A stretch of DNA of 64,000 bases from the NCBI GenBank assembly GCA_016219875.1, contig JACRJZ010000168.1, positions 45,963-109,962 on the forward strand. Reading direction: 5' to 3'. Shown in pieces: positions 31,883 to 39,941 of this stretch. The position numbers and the translations under genes are program-made. The notes under the pieces are model-generated. The model had not been told where the DNA came from and made no database searches. It worked only from the letters and a program-made list of their open reading frames with translations. This stretch comes from Verrucomicrobiota bacterium (lineage in GTDB: Bacteria > Verrucomicrobiota > Verrucomicrobiia > Limisphaerales > JACRJZ01). Every line of letters starts with the position of its first letter. Position 1 is the first letter of the stretch.

Positions 31883-32833
31883 ATGCACATACTCAGGTCA
31901 GTGGTTTTGGCGGTATGGTTGCTGGGTCTGCCAGCCTGGAGCGGGGCGGCGGAAGCGGGTCCGGCGACCGCGGAGCGTCCCGAAGCGAAGGCGCACGCAG
32001 AACAAGCCGACCACAGTGGTCCTCCTGTTTCAGCCTCGGCTCCCACGCTCTTTCACATCGGTCCGCTTCCGGTGACCAACTCGATGATCTACACTTGGAT
32101 CATTGCCGCCCTCATCTTCGCCGCGGTTCGCCTGGGCACGCGGAACATGAACCGCATTCCCGCCGCGGGTCAGAACGTGGTCGAGGCCGCGGTCGAAGGT
32201 CTGGAGAAGCTCACGTCCGGTCTGCTGGAGCCAAAGGTGGCTCGATGGGTTTTCCCGTTGGTCGCGACTTTCTTCCTTTTCATCGTCGTCTCCAACCTCA
32301 TGGGCCTCCTGCCCGGAGTCGGCAGTATCGGCTGGGGGCACGCGGCCAAGGACAGCGCGTTGCCTTTTGCCATCGAACACGCGGACGTGCCGCTGCTTCG
32401 TCCGCCGACTGCGGACGCCAACATGACGGTGGCCATGTCGGCGGTGTTCTTCGTGATGAGTTCCTTCTGGGCGTTGCGCTACAACGGGCCGCTCGGCTTG
32501 GTGAAGCACGTGTTCGGGGTCAAAGGCGGCATGAAGGGCCTCATTGTCATTCCGCTGGCGCTGATCTTCATTTTCATCGGCCTGATCGAGGTCATCTCCA
32601 TCTGCATTCGTCCGGTGGCCCTCGCCATGCGTCTTTATGGGAACATCTACGGCGGTGAGAGCGTTCTGACGATCATGCTGACGAACTCGCCGCTGGGCTT
32701 GGGGGCGCTGCCCTTCTACTTCTTGGAACTTCTCGTCGCCGTCGTTCAAGCGTTGGTGTTCACCTTGCTTTCCATCGCCTTTATCGGGACGCTCTGTTCC
32801 CACTCCGAAGAGGAGGCGGCGGGACACCATTGA
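31883..32833 (+). CDS. atpB: ATP synthase F0 subunit a
   Basis: Membrane subunit a forms the proton half-channels, 316 residues. A signal-like first helix (ILRSVVLAVWLLGLPAWSGA) and a His/Ala-rich loop precede the core, a common extension in deep-branching phyla. The essential arginine lies in ICIRPVALAMRLYGNIYGGE. The C-terminal helices (FLELLVAVVQALVFTLLSIA) match subunit a. The frame is open much further upstream but ATG 31883 gives the normal protein. First gene of the atp operon; an atpI gene is not seen. Confidence 0.95.
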   Translation: MHILRSVVLAVWLLGLPAWSGAAEAGPATAERPEAKAHAEQADHSGPPVSASAPTLFHIGPLPVTNSMIYTWIIAALIFAAVRLGTRNMNRIPAAGQNVVEAAVEGLEKLTSGLLEPKVARWVFPLVATFFLFIVVSNLMGLLPGVGSIGWGHAAKDSALPFAIEHADVPLLRPPTADANMTVAMSAVFFVMSSFWALRYNGPLGLVKHVFGVKGGMKGLIVIPLALIFIFIGLIEVISICIRPVALAMRLYGNIYGGESVLTIMLTNSPLGLGALPFYFLELLVAVVQALVFTLLSIAFIGTLCSHSEEEAAGHH

Positions 32834-32910
32834 TCTTTGCAGTCGGGACCGTGCTCAAGCGCGGACGCCTGCTCTACCACACACACACAACCACAAAACA
32901 CCACCATCCT

Positions 32911-33117
32911 ATGATGCTCGCAGAACTGTCTGGCAACCTCCCGCTCGGTCTCGTCGGCATGGGCGCCGCCCTGGGGGTCGGCATTGCCGCCGCCAAGGCG
33001 TCCGAGGCCATCGGTCGAAATCCTGGCGCGTTTGGCAAGGTCTTCACGACCGCCCTGATCGGCATGGCGCTGGCCGAAGGCTTGGCCATCTTGATCTACT
33101 TCGTGGTCGCCCGCTAA
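32911..33117 (+). CDS. atpE: ATP synthase F0 subunit c
   Basis: Rotor-ring proteolipid, 68 residues, two hairpinned helices (LVGMGAALGVGIAAAKASEA and VFTTALIGMALAEGLAILIY). The carboxylate that carries the ion is the Glu in MALAEGLAIL. The neighbouring Gly, where Na+-type subunits have Ser, and the lack of the first-helix Gln point to proton coupling (inference from known c-ring rules). The tight turn EAIGRNPGAFGK is canonical. Two successive ATG codons offer starts (32911 or 32914). A CA-rich simple sequence lies just before. Confidence 0.94.
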   Translation: MMLAELSGNLPLGLVGMGAALGVGIAAAKASEAIGRNPGAFGKVFTTALIGMALAEGLAILIYFVVAR

Positions 33118-33129
33118 ACCTCTCGGTCT

Positions 33130-33630
33130 ATGGAGCACACCCTCCAGACGCTTGGAATTCAATGGCCGAAGTTGATCGCGCAGGTGATCAACTTCGCCAT
33201 TGTGTTGTTCGTCCTTTGGCGGTGGGCCTACAAACCGGTGCTCTCCATGCTCGCCGTCCGCCGCGGCTTGGTGGAGGAAAGCGTCACCAACGCCGAGAAG
33301 ATCAAAGCCGACCTCGCCAGGACCGAGGAGGAGCGGAAGAAAATCCTCGGCGACGCCGGCGTGCAGGCCAGCAAGATTATCGAGGAAACCCGCAAAGCGG
33401 CGGAAGCGGAACTGGCCAAGCGCTCGCAGGAAGCCCTGGCCACGGCCAATGACATCATCGCCAAGGCCCGGCAGGCGAACGAAGCGGAACTGGCCCGCAT
33501 GAAAGCCGAGTTGCGCAAGGAAGTCGGCCGGCTCGTCGTGGATACCACGGCCAAGGTCACCGGCAAGATCCTCACGGTGGAAGACCACCAGCGGCTGGCG
33601 CAGGAAACGACCCGGCAACTGGCCGCGTGA
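33130..33630 (+). CDS. atpF: ATP synthase F0 subunit b
   Basis: Peripheral stalk subunit of 166 residues. One N-terminal membrane helix (LIAQVINFAIVLFVLWRWAY) is followed by a long charged coiled coil (EKIKADLARTEEERKKILGD) that reaches F1. Length and pattern are normal. It starts 12 nt after atpE. Directly after its TGA comes a GAGATTT heptamer array, then atpH. Confidence 0.94.
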   Translation: MEHTLQTLGIQWPKLIAQVINFAIVLFVLWRWAYKPVLSMLAVRRGLVEESVTNAEKIKADLARTEEERKKILGDAGVQASKIIEETRKAAEAELAKRSQEALATANDIIAKARQANEAELARMKAELRKEVGRLVVDTTAKVTGKILTVEDHQRLAQETTRQLAA

Positions 33631-33638
33631 GAGGATTT

Positions 33639-33666
33639 GAGATTTCAAATTTGAGATTTGAGATTC
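33639..33666. repeat. GAGATTT heptamer tandem repeat
   Basis: Units GAGATTT, CAAATTT, GAGATTT, GAGATTC, with a partial unit before, fill the atpF-atpH gap right after the atpF stop and end 13 nt before ATG of atpH. The unit is stop-free on the minus strand only. Confidence 0.82.
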
Positions 33667-33679
33667 CGCAAAGCGCGCC

Positions 33680-34072
33680 ATGAAACTTCCCAAGAAAGCC
33701 AGACGCGACGCCAAGGCGCTGTTTCGCAAGTGCCTCGTCGCCGGCGCGCCCGACGAGGGCCGGGTGCGTATCGCCGTGCAGCAAGTGCTGGCGAAGAAAC
33801 CCCGCGGCTACCTCGCCATCCTGAACCATTTTCAACGGCTGTTGCGGCTGGCCCTCCAACGCCGGCAGGCCACGGTGCAGAGCGCGCGGGCGCTGACGCC
33901 GCCGCTCCAGGGCGCCATCCAGAGCAGCCTGACGCGGCTGTACGGGACCGGGCTGACGTTCCGTTTCCAGGAAGAGCCGGCGCTGATCGGCGGGCTGCGC
34001 GTCCAGGTGGGCAGTGATGTCTATGACGGCAGCATCCAGTCGCGGCTGACGGCCTTGCGGGAGAGTTTTTGA
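33680..34072 (+). CDS. atpH: ATP synthase F1 subunit delta, short form
   Basis: Subunit delta links the peripheral stalk to F1. At 130 residues it is well below the usual 170-185. The C-terminal domain is intact (FRFQEEPALIGGLRVQVGSD, DGSIQSRLTALRES; the motif GG-R-VGxxxxDxSI is diagnostic). The N-terminal helical bundle that binds alpha is shortened to about 60 residues. ATG 33680 lies 13 nt after the heptamer array, so the 5' part may have been trimmed when the repeat arose, or the lineage has a naturally compact delta. Context in the atp operon makes the assignment secure. Confidence 0.88.
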   Translation: MKLPKKARRDAKALFRKCLVAGAPDEGRVRIAVQQVLAKKPRGYLAILNHFQRLLRLALQRRQATVQSARALTPPLQGAIQSSLTRLYGTGLTFRFQEEPALIGGLRVQVGSDVYDGSIQSRLTALRESF

Positions 34073-34100
34073 GAAGCATTTTCGCCGAGTTTGAAACGCT

Positions 34101-35633
34101 ATGAGTAATTTGCTCCAGGAAATCGAAGCCCAGATCGCGGGGGTCAAGACCGCGGTGGCCCGACAGAACGTCGGCACCGTGCGCGAGATCGGCGACGGCG
34201 TGGCCAAGATCGAGGGCCTCACCGACTGCATGTATAACGAGATGATCGATTTTGGGAACGGGGTCATGGGCCTCGCGCTCAACCTCGAAGAAACCGAAGT
34301 CGGCGCCATCATCCTCGGCGACTACCTCCAAGTGCGCGAAGGCCAGGAGGTCCGCACCACGGGCAAACTCCTTTCGGTGCCGGTGGGCAAGGCGCTCCTC
34401 GGCCGCGTGGTCGATGCCCTCGGCCGCCCACTCGACGGCAAAGGGCCGGTCAAAACTGACGCCAGCTATCCGGTGGAGAAGATCGCGCCCGGCATCATCA
34501 AACGCCGCTCCGTCAGCCAGCCGGTGCAGACGGGCATCATGCCGATCGACGCCATGATCCCCATCGGACGCGGCCAGCGTGAACTGATCATCGGCGACCG
34601 CTCCACGGGCAAGACCACGATTTGCGTCGATACGATGATCAACAACGCCCGCCTCAACAAGCAGGCCGAGGAAGCAGGCGACAAGGAGTACCGCCCGCTC
34701 TATTCGATCTACGTGGCCGTCGGCCAGAAGCAGTCGAATGTCGCCCGCGTGATCGCCGAGTTGGAGAAGCACGGTGCGATGCCTTACACGATCATCGTGG
34801 TGGCGGCGGCCTCCGATTCCGCCACGAACCAGTACCTCGCTCCGTTCGCCGGCGCGGCGATGGGCGAGTGGTTCATGGATCACGGCATGGACGCGCTCAT
34901 CATCTTCGACGATCTCTCAAAGCACGCGGTGGCCTACCGCCAGGTGTCTCTCGTGCTCAAGCGCCCCTCAGGCCGCGAGGCCTATCCGGGCGACGTGTTC
35001 TACCTCCACAGCCGCTTGCTGGAACGTTCTGCGCGCGTTGCCGAAAAGTACGGCAATGGCTCGCTCACCGCGCTGCCGATCATCGAGACGCAGGCCGGCG
35101 ATGTCTCTGCCTACATCCCGACCAACGTCATTTCCATCACCGACGGGCAAATCTACCTGGAAACCGACCTGTTCTATCAGGGCATCCGCCCCGCGGTGTC
35201 CGTGGGTCTGTCGGTCAGCCGTGTCGGCTCCGCCGCGCAGATCAAAGCGATGAAGCAGGTCGCCGGGCGCATCAAGCTCGACCTGGCGCAGTTCCGGGAA
35301 CTGGCAGCCTTCGCGCAGTTCGGCTCCGACCTCGACGCCAAGACGCAGGCCCAACTGGAGCGCGGCAAACGCATCGTGGAACTCTTCAAGCAGGCGCAGT
35401 TTCAGCCCATCCCGGTCGAAATCCAGGTCGCCGTTCTCTGGTCGATGCAGAACAACGTTCTCGACGACGTGCCGGTGGACAAGGTGAAGGGCTTCCAGGC
35501 GCAACTCTCGGACTTCCTGGGCACGCGCAAGGCCGATCTCATGGCGCGGCTGCGCCGGGAGAAGACGATCAGCGAGGACATTTCTGCCGCGCTCAAAGCG
35601 GCGGTGACGGAATTCAAACAAACCTATCGGTGA
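34101..35633 (+). CDS. atpA: ATP synthase F1 subunit alpha
   Basis: Non-catalytic nucleotide-binding subunit of F1, 510 residues, normal length. The P-loop is GDRSTGKTTICVDT, the arginine-finger region VGLSVSRVGSAAQIKAMKQV, and the beta-barrel domain opens the protein after a short N-terminal helix. It starts 28 nt after atpH. Instead of atpG, the next gene is an ORF6N-domain gene preceded by a 23-bp palindrome. Confidence 0.97.
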   Translation: MSNLLQEIEAQIAGVKTAVARQNVGTVREIGDGVAKIEGLTDCMYNEMIDFGNGVMGLALNLEETEVGAIILGDYLQVREGQEVRTTGKLLSVPVGKALLGRVVDALGRPLDGKGPVKTDASYPVEKIAPGIIKRRSVSQPVQTGIMPIDAMIPIGRGQRELIIGDRSTGKTTICVDTMINNARLNKQAEEAGDKEYRPLYSIYVAVGQKQSNVARVIAELEKHGAMPYTIIVVAAASDSATNQYLAPFAGAAMGEWFMDHGMDALIIFDDLSKHAVAYRQVSLVLKRPSGREAYPGDVFYLHSRLLERSARVAEKYGNGSLTALPIIETQAGDVSAYIPTNVISITDGQIYLETDLFYQGIRPAVSVGLSVSRVGSAAQIKAMKQVAGRIKLDLAQFRELAAFAQFGSDLDAKTQAQLERGKRIVELFKQAQFQPIPVEIQVAVLWSMQNNVLDDVPVDKVKGFQAQLSDFLGTRKADLMARLRREKTISEDISAALKAAVTEFKQTYR

Positions 35634-35658
35634 CGCAAAAGAGCAGCATGAAGCTCTA

Positions 35659-35681
35659 TGATATCGCAATTTGCGATATCA
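35659..35681. promoter_or_regulatory. Perfect 23-bp palindrome, probable operator of the ORF6N gene
   Basis: TGATATCGCAA and its exact complement TTGCGATATCA surround one central T, 22 nt before the ORF6N start codon and 25 nt after the atpA stop. Perfect 11-nt arms with minimal spacer are typical of a dimeric repressor site. ORF6N/KilA-N-type proteins bind DNA, so autoregulation is the simplest reading (inference). Confidence 0.65.
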
Positions 35682-35703
35682 AACGCAGCCAGCCCCGACG
35701 ACA

Positions 35704-36285
35704 ATGTCAGCAACGTCAGAAAAACCAGCGACGATTCCAGCGCCCGCGATTGAGGAATTGATCCTCACGATTCGCGGCCAGCGGGTCATGCTGGATTCGG
35801 ACCTGGCCCGGCTGTATGGCATTGCCACGATGCGTTTCAACGAGGCGTTCAAACGCAACTCGGCTCGGTTCCCGAGTGATTTTGCCTTTCAATTATCGAA
35901 GGATGAGTTCCGTGTTTTGAGATCACAAATTGTGACCTCAAACGGACGCGGTGGACGGCGGCATTTGCCGTGGGTTTTCACCGAACACGGCGCGATCATG
36001 CTGGCGAGTGTGTTGAACAGCCCGGTCGCCGTGGCCACGAGCATTGCGGTCGTGCGCGCCTTCGTCCGCCTGCGCGAATTCGCCATCACCCACCGTGAGT
36101 TCGCCGAGAAGCTGGAAGAGCTGGAGAAAACGGTCAACAGCCACAGCAAGGAACTCAAGACCGTCTTCGACATGCTGCGGCAGATCATGGCGCCGCCCAC
36201 GCGGGCCATCGGTTTCCACGTTCAGCACGAGGTCGATGACGCCGGCACCAAGCCGCCCCTCCGAGCCACATCGCCGAAGAAGTAG
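35704..36285 (+). CDS. ORF6N-domain (KilA-N-like) DNA-binding protein
   Basis: Protein of 193 residues with an N-terminal ORF6N domain (IRGQRVMLDSDLARLYGIAT, RFNEAFKRNSARFPSDFAFQ, HLPWVFTEHGAIMLASVLNS). This is a phage-derived DNA-binding module also found in bacterial accessory genes. The C-terminal half is a coiled coil (FAEKLEELEKTVNSHSKELK). I start at ATG 35704 after the 23-bp palindrome. It sits inside the ATP synthase operon, between atpA and atpG, two nt before atpG, so it must be co-transcribed. No other phage gene is near. Whether it influences atp expression is unknown. Confidence 0.88.
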   Translation: MSATSEKPATIPAPAIEELILTIRGQRVMLDSDLARLYGIATMRFNEAFKRNSARFPSDFAFQLSKDEFRVLRSQIVTSNGRGGRRHLPWVFTEHGAIMLASVLNSPVAVATSIAVVRAFVRLREFAITHREFAEKLEELEKTVNSHSKELKTVFDMLRQIMAPPTRAIGFHVQHEVDDAGTKPPLRATSPKK

Positions 36286-36287
36286 CC

Positions 36288-37166
36288 ATGCCTAGCACCC
36301 GCGACATCCGCCGGCGCATCAAGTCGGTCAAAAGCACGGCCCAAATCACCAAGGCCATGCAGATGGTGGCCTCGTCCAAAATGCGCAAGGCCCAGCAGGC
36401 CGCGCTGGCCGGCCGGCCCTACGCCCGGCTCATGAACAAGATTCTGGCCGAAGTCACCCACCACGCCGGGGATTTCGCCGACCCGCTGCTGGAGCAACGC
36501 GACGTGCGCAAGCGCGCCGTCATCCTCGTGGCCACGGACAAGGGCTTGTGCGGCGCGCTCAACAGCAACTTGTTGCGCGAAGCGGCCCGGTTGGACGCGA
36601 CGGCCACGGTCTTCATCACGGCCGGGCGCAAAGCGGCCCAGTTCGTGGCCCGCACCCGACGTCAGCTTGCCGCCGAGTTCACCTACAAGGACACGCCGCT
36701 CTTCGGCGAAGCTCGGGCCATTGCCAAGTTCGCCCGCGACCTGTTCGTGAACGGCGAAGTTGATCAAGTGGACGTGATGTTCACCAATTTCATCAACACG
36801 CTCACCCAGAAACCCACGACCCTCCAACTCCTGCCCATCGGCGAGATCAAAGGCGTGTCCGCCGGCGTGGAGGGCGAAGAGATGGAAAGCGAACTGGAGA
36901 AGGGCGTGACGGAATTCTTGTTCGAGCCGACCCCGGCCCAGGTCTTGGGCGCGCTGCTGCCGCACTACATCAATTTCATCGTCTATCAGGTGCTGCTCGA
37001 AGCCAAAGCCAGTGAGCAGAGCGCCCGCATGGTGGCCATGAAAAACGCCACGGACAACGCCCAGCAGATCATCAAAGACCTGACGCTCGAGTACAACAAG
37101 ATCCGCCAGGCCAGCATCACGAAGGAACTGCTGGAGATTTCCAGCGCAGCAATGGCACTGGGCTGA
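36288..37166 (+). CDS. atpG: ATP synthase F1 subunit gamma
   Basis: Central rotor shaft, 292 residues. The N-terminal helix (TRDIRRRIKSVKSTAQITKA, MQMVASSKMRKAQQ) and the C-terminal helix (MKNATDNAQQIIKDLTLEYN, KIRQASITKELLEI) form the coiled coil inside F1. Length is normal. ATG 36288 is two nt after the ORF6N stop. A toxin-antitoxin relic separates it from atpD. Confidence 0.96.
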   Translation: MPSTRDIRRRIKSVKSTAQITKAMQMVASSKMRKAQQAALAGRPYARLMNKILAEVTHHAGDFADPLLEQRDVRKRAVILVATDKGLCGALNSNLLREAARLDATATVFITAGRKAAQFVARTRRQLAAEFTYKDTPLFGEARAIAKFARDLFVNGEVDQVDVMFTNFINTLTQKPTTLQLLPIGEIKGVSAGVEGEEMESELEKGVTEFLFEPTPAQVLGALLPHYINFIVYQVLLEAKASEQSARMVAMKNATDNAQQIIKDLTLEYNKIRQASITKELLEISSAAMALG

Positions 37167-37206
37167 TGGGAGTTGTCAGGATGACATGAAAAGCTAGATT
37201 CCGCAC

Positions 37207-37470
37207 ATGACAGCGACACTGGAAAAAGCGTTTGCAAAGGCCGCTCAACTCCCGGACGCGCAACAGGAGACCTTGGGCCGGTTTCTCTTGGAGGAACTGG
37301 AATTTGTTGCGGCGATTCAGGAAGGTGTGGAGGCCGCGGATCGGGGTGACACCGTCCCGGTGGAAGAGGCGCGACGAAGGGTTTCGCAATGGGCTTTCGA
37401 GTCGTCATCACGCAGCCGGTTTTGGCACGGCGCGCGAGGCACGCCGGTCGTAGAAACGGGCGAGAACTGA
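37207..37470 (+). CDS. Antitoxin-like protein inside the atp operon
   Basis: Protein of 87 residues. The N-terminus (MTATLEKAFAKAAQLPDAQQ, ETLGRFLLEELEF) matches a class of small antitoxins of ParE-type toxins. The C-terminal 25 residues (FESSSRSRFWHGARGTPVVE) read through the start of the decayed toxin frame and are probably not original. It lies between atpG and atpD on the same strand. An intact antitoxin without its toxin may be tolerated as it does no harm; it may also still repress a remote toxin locus (speculative). Confidence 0.6.
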   Translation: MTATLEKAFAKAAQLPDAQQETLGRFLLEELEFVAAIQEGVEAADRGDTVPVEEARRRVSQWAFESSSRSRFWHGARGTPVVETGEN

Positions 37471-37490
37471 AATTTTCAGACAGACACATC
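37389..37490 (+). pseudogene. ParE-type toxin 5' remnant
   Basis: From ATG 37389 the frame encodes MGFRVVITQPVLARRARHAG. The first ten residues look like a RelE/ParE toxin start, such as those that follow this kind of antitoxin. The rest of the toxin is missing and the frame continues without a stop into atpD at 37491. Deletion of the toxin body is the simple explanation. Confidence 0.5.
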
Positions 37491-38897
37491 ATGAACAAAG
37501 GCAAAGTCGTTCAAGTCATCGGTCCGGTGGTGGACGTGGAATTCCCGGGCCAACTCCCGGCGATCTACAACGCCCTCACCGTCGAATACGATCTCCCCTT
37601 CCAGGGCCAGACCAAGCTGACCCTCGAAGTGCAGCAGCACCTCGGGGACAACTGGGTCCGCGCCGTGGCCATGTCCACCACCGACGGACTCAAGCGCGGC
37701 ATGGAACTCACCGACACTGGCAGCTACATTTCCATGCCCGTGGGCGACGCCGTCATGGGCCGCGTCCTCAACGTGACCGGCGACACCGTCGATGAGCGCG
37801 GTCCGGTGGTGACGGACAAGCGTTATCCCATCCACCGGCCCGCCCCGGCGCTCGTCGATCAGTCCACCAGCCCGCAAATTCTCACCACCGGTATCAAGGT
37901 CATTGACCTGATCTGCCCCTTCCTCAAGGGCGGCAAGGTCGGCGCGTTCGGTGGCGCGGGCGTGGGCAAGACGGTCGTCATCATGGAACTCATCAACAAC
38001 ATCGCCAAGATGCACGGCGGCGTCTCCGTGTTCGCCGGTGTGGGCGAACGCACTCGTGAAGGCAACGACCTCTACGTCGAAATGTCCGAGGCGGGCGTCA
38101 TTAATCAGAAAGACCTCGGCAAGTCCAAGATCGCCCTCGTCTATGGTCAGATGAACGAGCCGCCCGGCGCCCGGCTGCGCGTCGCGCTCTCCGGTCTGGC
38201 CATCACGGAATACTTCCGTGATGAGAAGAACCAGGACGTGCTCCTTTTCATCGACAACATTTTCCGCTTCTCGCAGGCCGGCTCCGAAGTGTCCGCGCTG
38301 TTGGGCCGCACGCCGAGCGCCGTGGGTTACCAGCCTACGCTGGCCGCCGAGATGGGCGACCTCCAGGAGCGCATCACCTCGACGAAGAAAGGCTCGATCA
38401 CGAGTTTCCAGGCGGTGTACGTCCCAGCAGACGACCTGACCGATCCCGCGCCTGCGACCACGTTCGCGCACTTGGATGCGACCATTGTGCTGGAGCGCAG
38501 CATCGCTGAACTTGGTATCTATCCGGCGGTTGATCCGCTGGCTTCGACCTCCCGCGCGCTCTCGGCGGATGTGGTGGGCCAGGAGCATTACGAGGTGGCC
38601 CGCGGTGTTCAGAAAGTGCTCCAGCGTTACAAGGACTTGCAGGACATCATCGCGATCCTGGGCATGGACGAGCTTTCCCCCGAGGACAAACTCACCGTGT
38701 TCCGCGCCCGCAAGATTCAAAAGTTCCTCAGCCAGCCGTTCTCGGTGGCGGAAGTCTTCACCGGCCGCGCCGGCAAGCAGGTGCCCGTGGCCGACACCGT
38801 CCGTGGCTTCAAGGAAATCCTCGACGGCAAACACGACGACGTGCCGGAAAACAACTTCTACATGAAGGGCGGGATCGAGGAGATCAAAGAAGGCTAG
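37491..38897 (+). CDS. atpD: ATP synthase F1 subunit beta
   Basis: Catalytic subunit of F1, 468 residues. The P-loop is GGAGVGKTVVIMELI, the catalytic Glu lies in GVGERTREGND, and the DELSEED-like lever reads MDELSPEDKLTV. Start is ATG 37491 (MNKGKVVQVIGPVVDVEF); the open frame extends 34 codons upstream through the toxin remnant and could yield an extended product if that ATG were used. An inverted CGTAAAA heptamer array follows before atpC. Confidence 0.97.
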   Translation: MNKGKVVQVIGPVVDVEFPGQLPAIYNALTVEYDLPFQGQTKLTLEVQQHLGDNWVRAVAMSTTDGLKRGMELTDTGSYISMPVGDAVMGRVLNVTGDTVDERGPVVTDKRYPIHRPAPALVDQSTSPQILTTGIKVIDLICPFLKGGKVGAFGGAGVGKTVVIMELINNIAKMHGGVSVFAGVGERTREGNDLYVEMSEAGVINQKDLGKSKIALVYGQMNEPPGARLRVALSGLAITEYFRDEKNQDVLLFIDNIFRFSQAGSEVSALLGRTPSAVGYQPTLAAEMGDLQERITSTKKGSITSFQAVYVPADDLTDPAPATTFAHLDATIVLERSIAELGIYPAVDPLASTSRALSADVVGQEHYEVARGVQKVLQRYKDLQDIIAILGMDELSPEDKLTVFRARKIQKFLSQPFSVAEVFTGRAGKQVPVADTVRGFKEILDGKHDDVPENNFYMKGGIEEIKEG

Positions 38898-38910
38898 CCG
38901 CTTGCCCCGC

Positions 38911-38966
38911 GTTTACGTTTCACGTTTTACGAATTGCGTGAGGCGTGAAGCGCAAAACGTAAAACG
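38911..38966. repeat. TTTTACG/CGTAAAA heptamers, eight units with internal inversion
   Basis: Eight consecutive 7-nt units, all ending CG: GTTTACG, TTTCACG, TTTTACG, AATTGCG, TGAGGCG, TGAAGCG, CAAAACG, TAAAACG. The first three and last two are reverse complements, so the array can fold back. It fills the atpD-atpC gap, 13 nt after the atpD stop and 12 nt before atpC. Confidence 0.88.
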
Positions 38967-38978
38967 TAACCACGAGAC

Positions 38979-39389
38979 ATGGCCCTGACACTCAAGCTCG
39001 AAATCGTGACGCCGGAAGGCACCGCCTACTCCGAAGACGTGGAGATGGTCACGCTGCCCGGCGTGGAAGGCGAGATGGGCATCTACCCGATGCACGTCCC
39101 GCTCATGACGCAGGTGGTGCCGGGCGAGATCGGCGTGCGCAAGGCTGGCCAGGATTTCTTTCTCGCCGTGGGCGAAGGCTTTGTCGAAGTCACGGACGAC
39201 CGTGTCTCCATTCTCACCGACATGGCCATCAAGGCGGAGAACATCGACGAGGTGAAGGCGGAAGAAGCCCGCAAGCGCGCCGAGGCCCGCCTGTGTGAGA
39301 AACTCTCCGAGGAAGAAGCGGCGGTCGTGCAGGCCGCGCTGGCCCATTCCCTGGCCCAACTCCAGGTGAAGCGCAAACAGCGGCGGTAG
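38979..39389 (+). CDS. atpC: ATP synthase F1 subunit epsilon
   Basis: Rotor subunit that couples and inhibits the enzyme, 136 residues. The N-terminal beta-sandwich begins LTLKLEIVTPEGTAYSEDVE and includes LPGVEGEMGIYPMHVPLMTQ; the C-terminal helical hairpin (EEARKRAEARLCEKLSEEEA) follows. Last gene of the atp operon. It is separated from atpD by the heptamer array, but gene order and strand keep it in the operon. Confidence 0.95.
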   Translation: MALTLKLEIVTPEGTAYSEDVEMVTLPGVEGEMGIYPMHVPLMTQVVPGEIGVRKAGQDFFLAVGEGFVEVTDDRVSILTDMAIKAENIDEVKAEEARKRAEARLCEKLSEEEAAVVQAALAHSLAQLQVKRKQRR

Positions 39390-39464
39390 CCCGAAATCTA
39401 GATTCTGGAACGGCATGGCGGTCCGTGTTGGGCCGCCTTCGTTTCTTCTGAAACGGCTCCTCCG

Positions 39465-39878
39465 TTACTCGAACCCAGCCTTCCGGCGCGATTCCTTTTT
39501 CACAGCGCGATGGGCCTTGCTCGCCAGCATTCGCTCCTTCGCCCCGCGGCTGGGACGGCGGCTGGCGCGGCGAAGTTTCTCAATGCGGGCGCGCTCGGCC
39601 TGGAGGCGGCTCTGGCGCGCGGCTTCGATCTTGTCGAGCAGCATCCAGCGAGCGAGGAAGCGGTTGAGTCCCTGCTGGCGCGTGCTCTGGCACTTGACGG
39701 ACAGGCCCGTCGGACGATGCACCAGCATCACGCAGGTGGAGGTCTTGTTCACGTTCTGCCCGCCGTGGCCGCCGGAACGGACGAAGGTTTCCTCGATCTG
39801 GTCTTCACGGATACCCAGCGCCGCCATGCGTTGCGCCAGGCGGTCTTCTTTTTCCGGGCTGAGGGACATTGTGCTCAT
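39465..39878 (-). CDS. Release-factor-like peptidyl-tRNA hydrolase (GGQ protein)
   Basis: Protein of 137 residues with the class I release factor catalytic domain: FVRSGGHGGQNVNKTSTCVM with the universal GGQ, then VHRPTGLSVKCQSTRQQGLN. The basic C-terminal tail (RRASRRPSRGAKERMLASKA) resembles ArfB, which inserts into the empty mRNA channel of stalled ribosomes. It lacks codon-recognition domains. So it is likely a ribosome rescue factor or one of the shorter release-factor-like proteins. It stands alone, convergent with atpC. Confidence 0.85.
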   Translation of the reverse strand: MSTMSLSPEKEDRLAQRMAALGIREDQIEETFVRSGGHGGQNVNKTSTCVMLVHRPTGLSVKCQSTRQQGLNRFLARWMLLDKIEAARQSRLQAERARIEKLRRASRRPSRGAKERMLASKAHRAVKKESRRKAGFE

Positions 39879-39941
39879 GTTCGCCGGGCCTCTTCATACT
39901 TCCGGCATTGCATTGCGTCGAGGCGCAACTATCCTCCGGCC

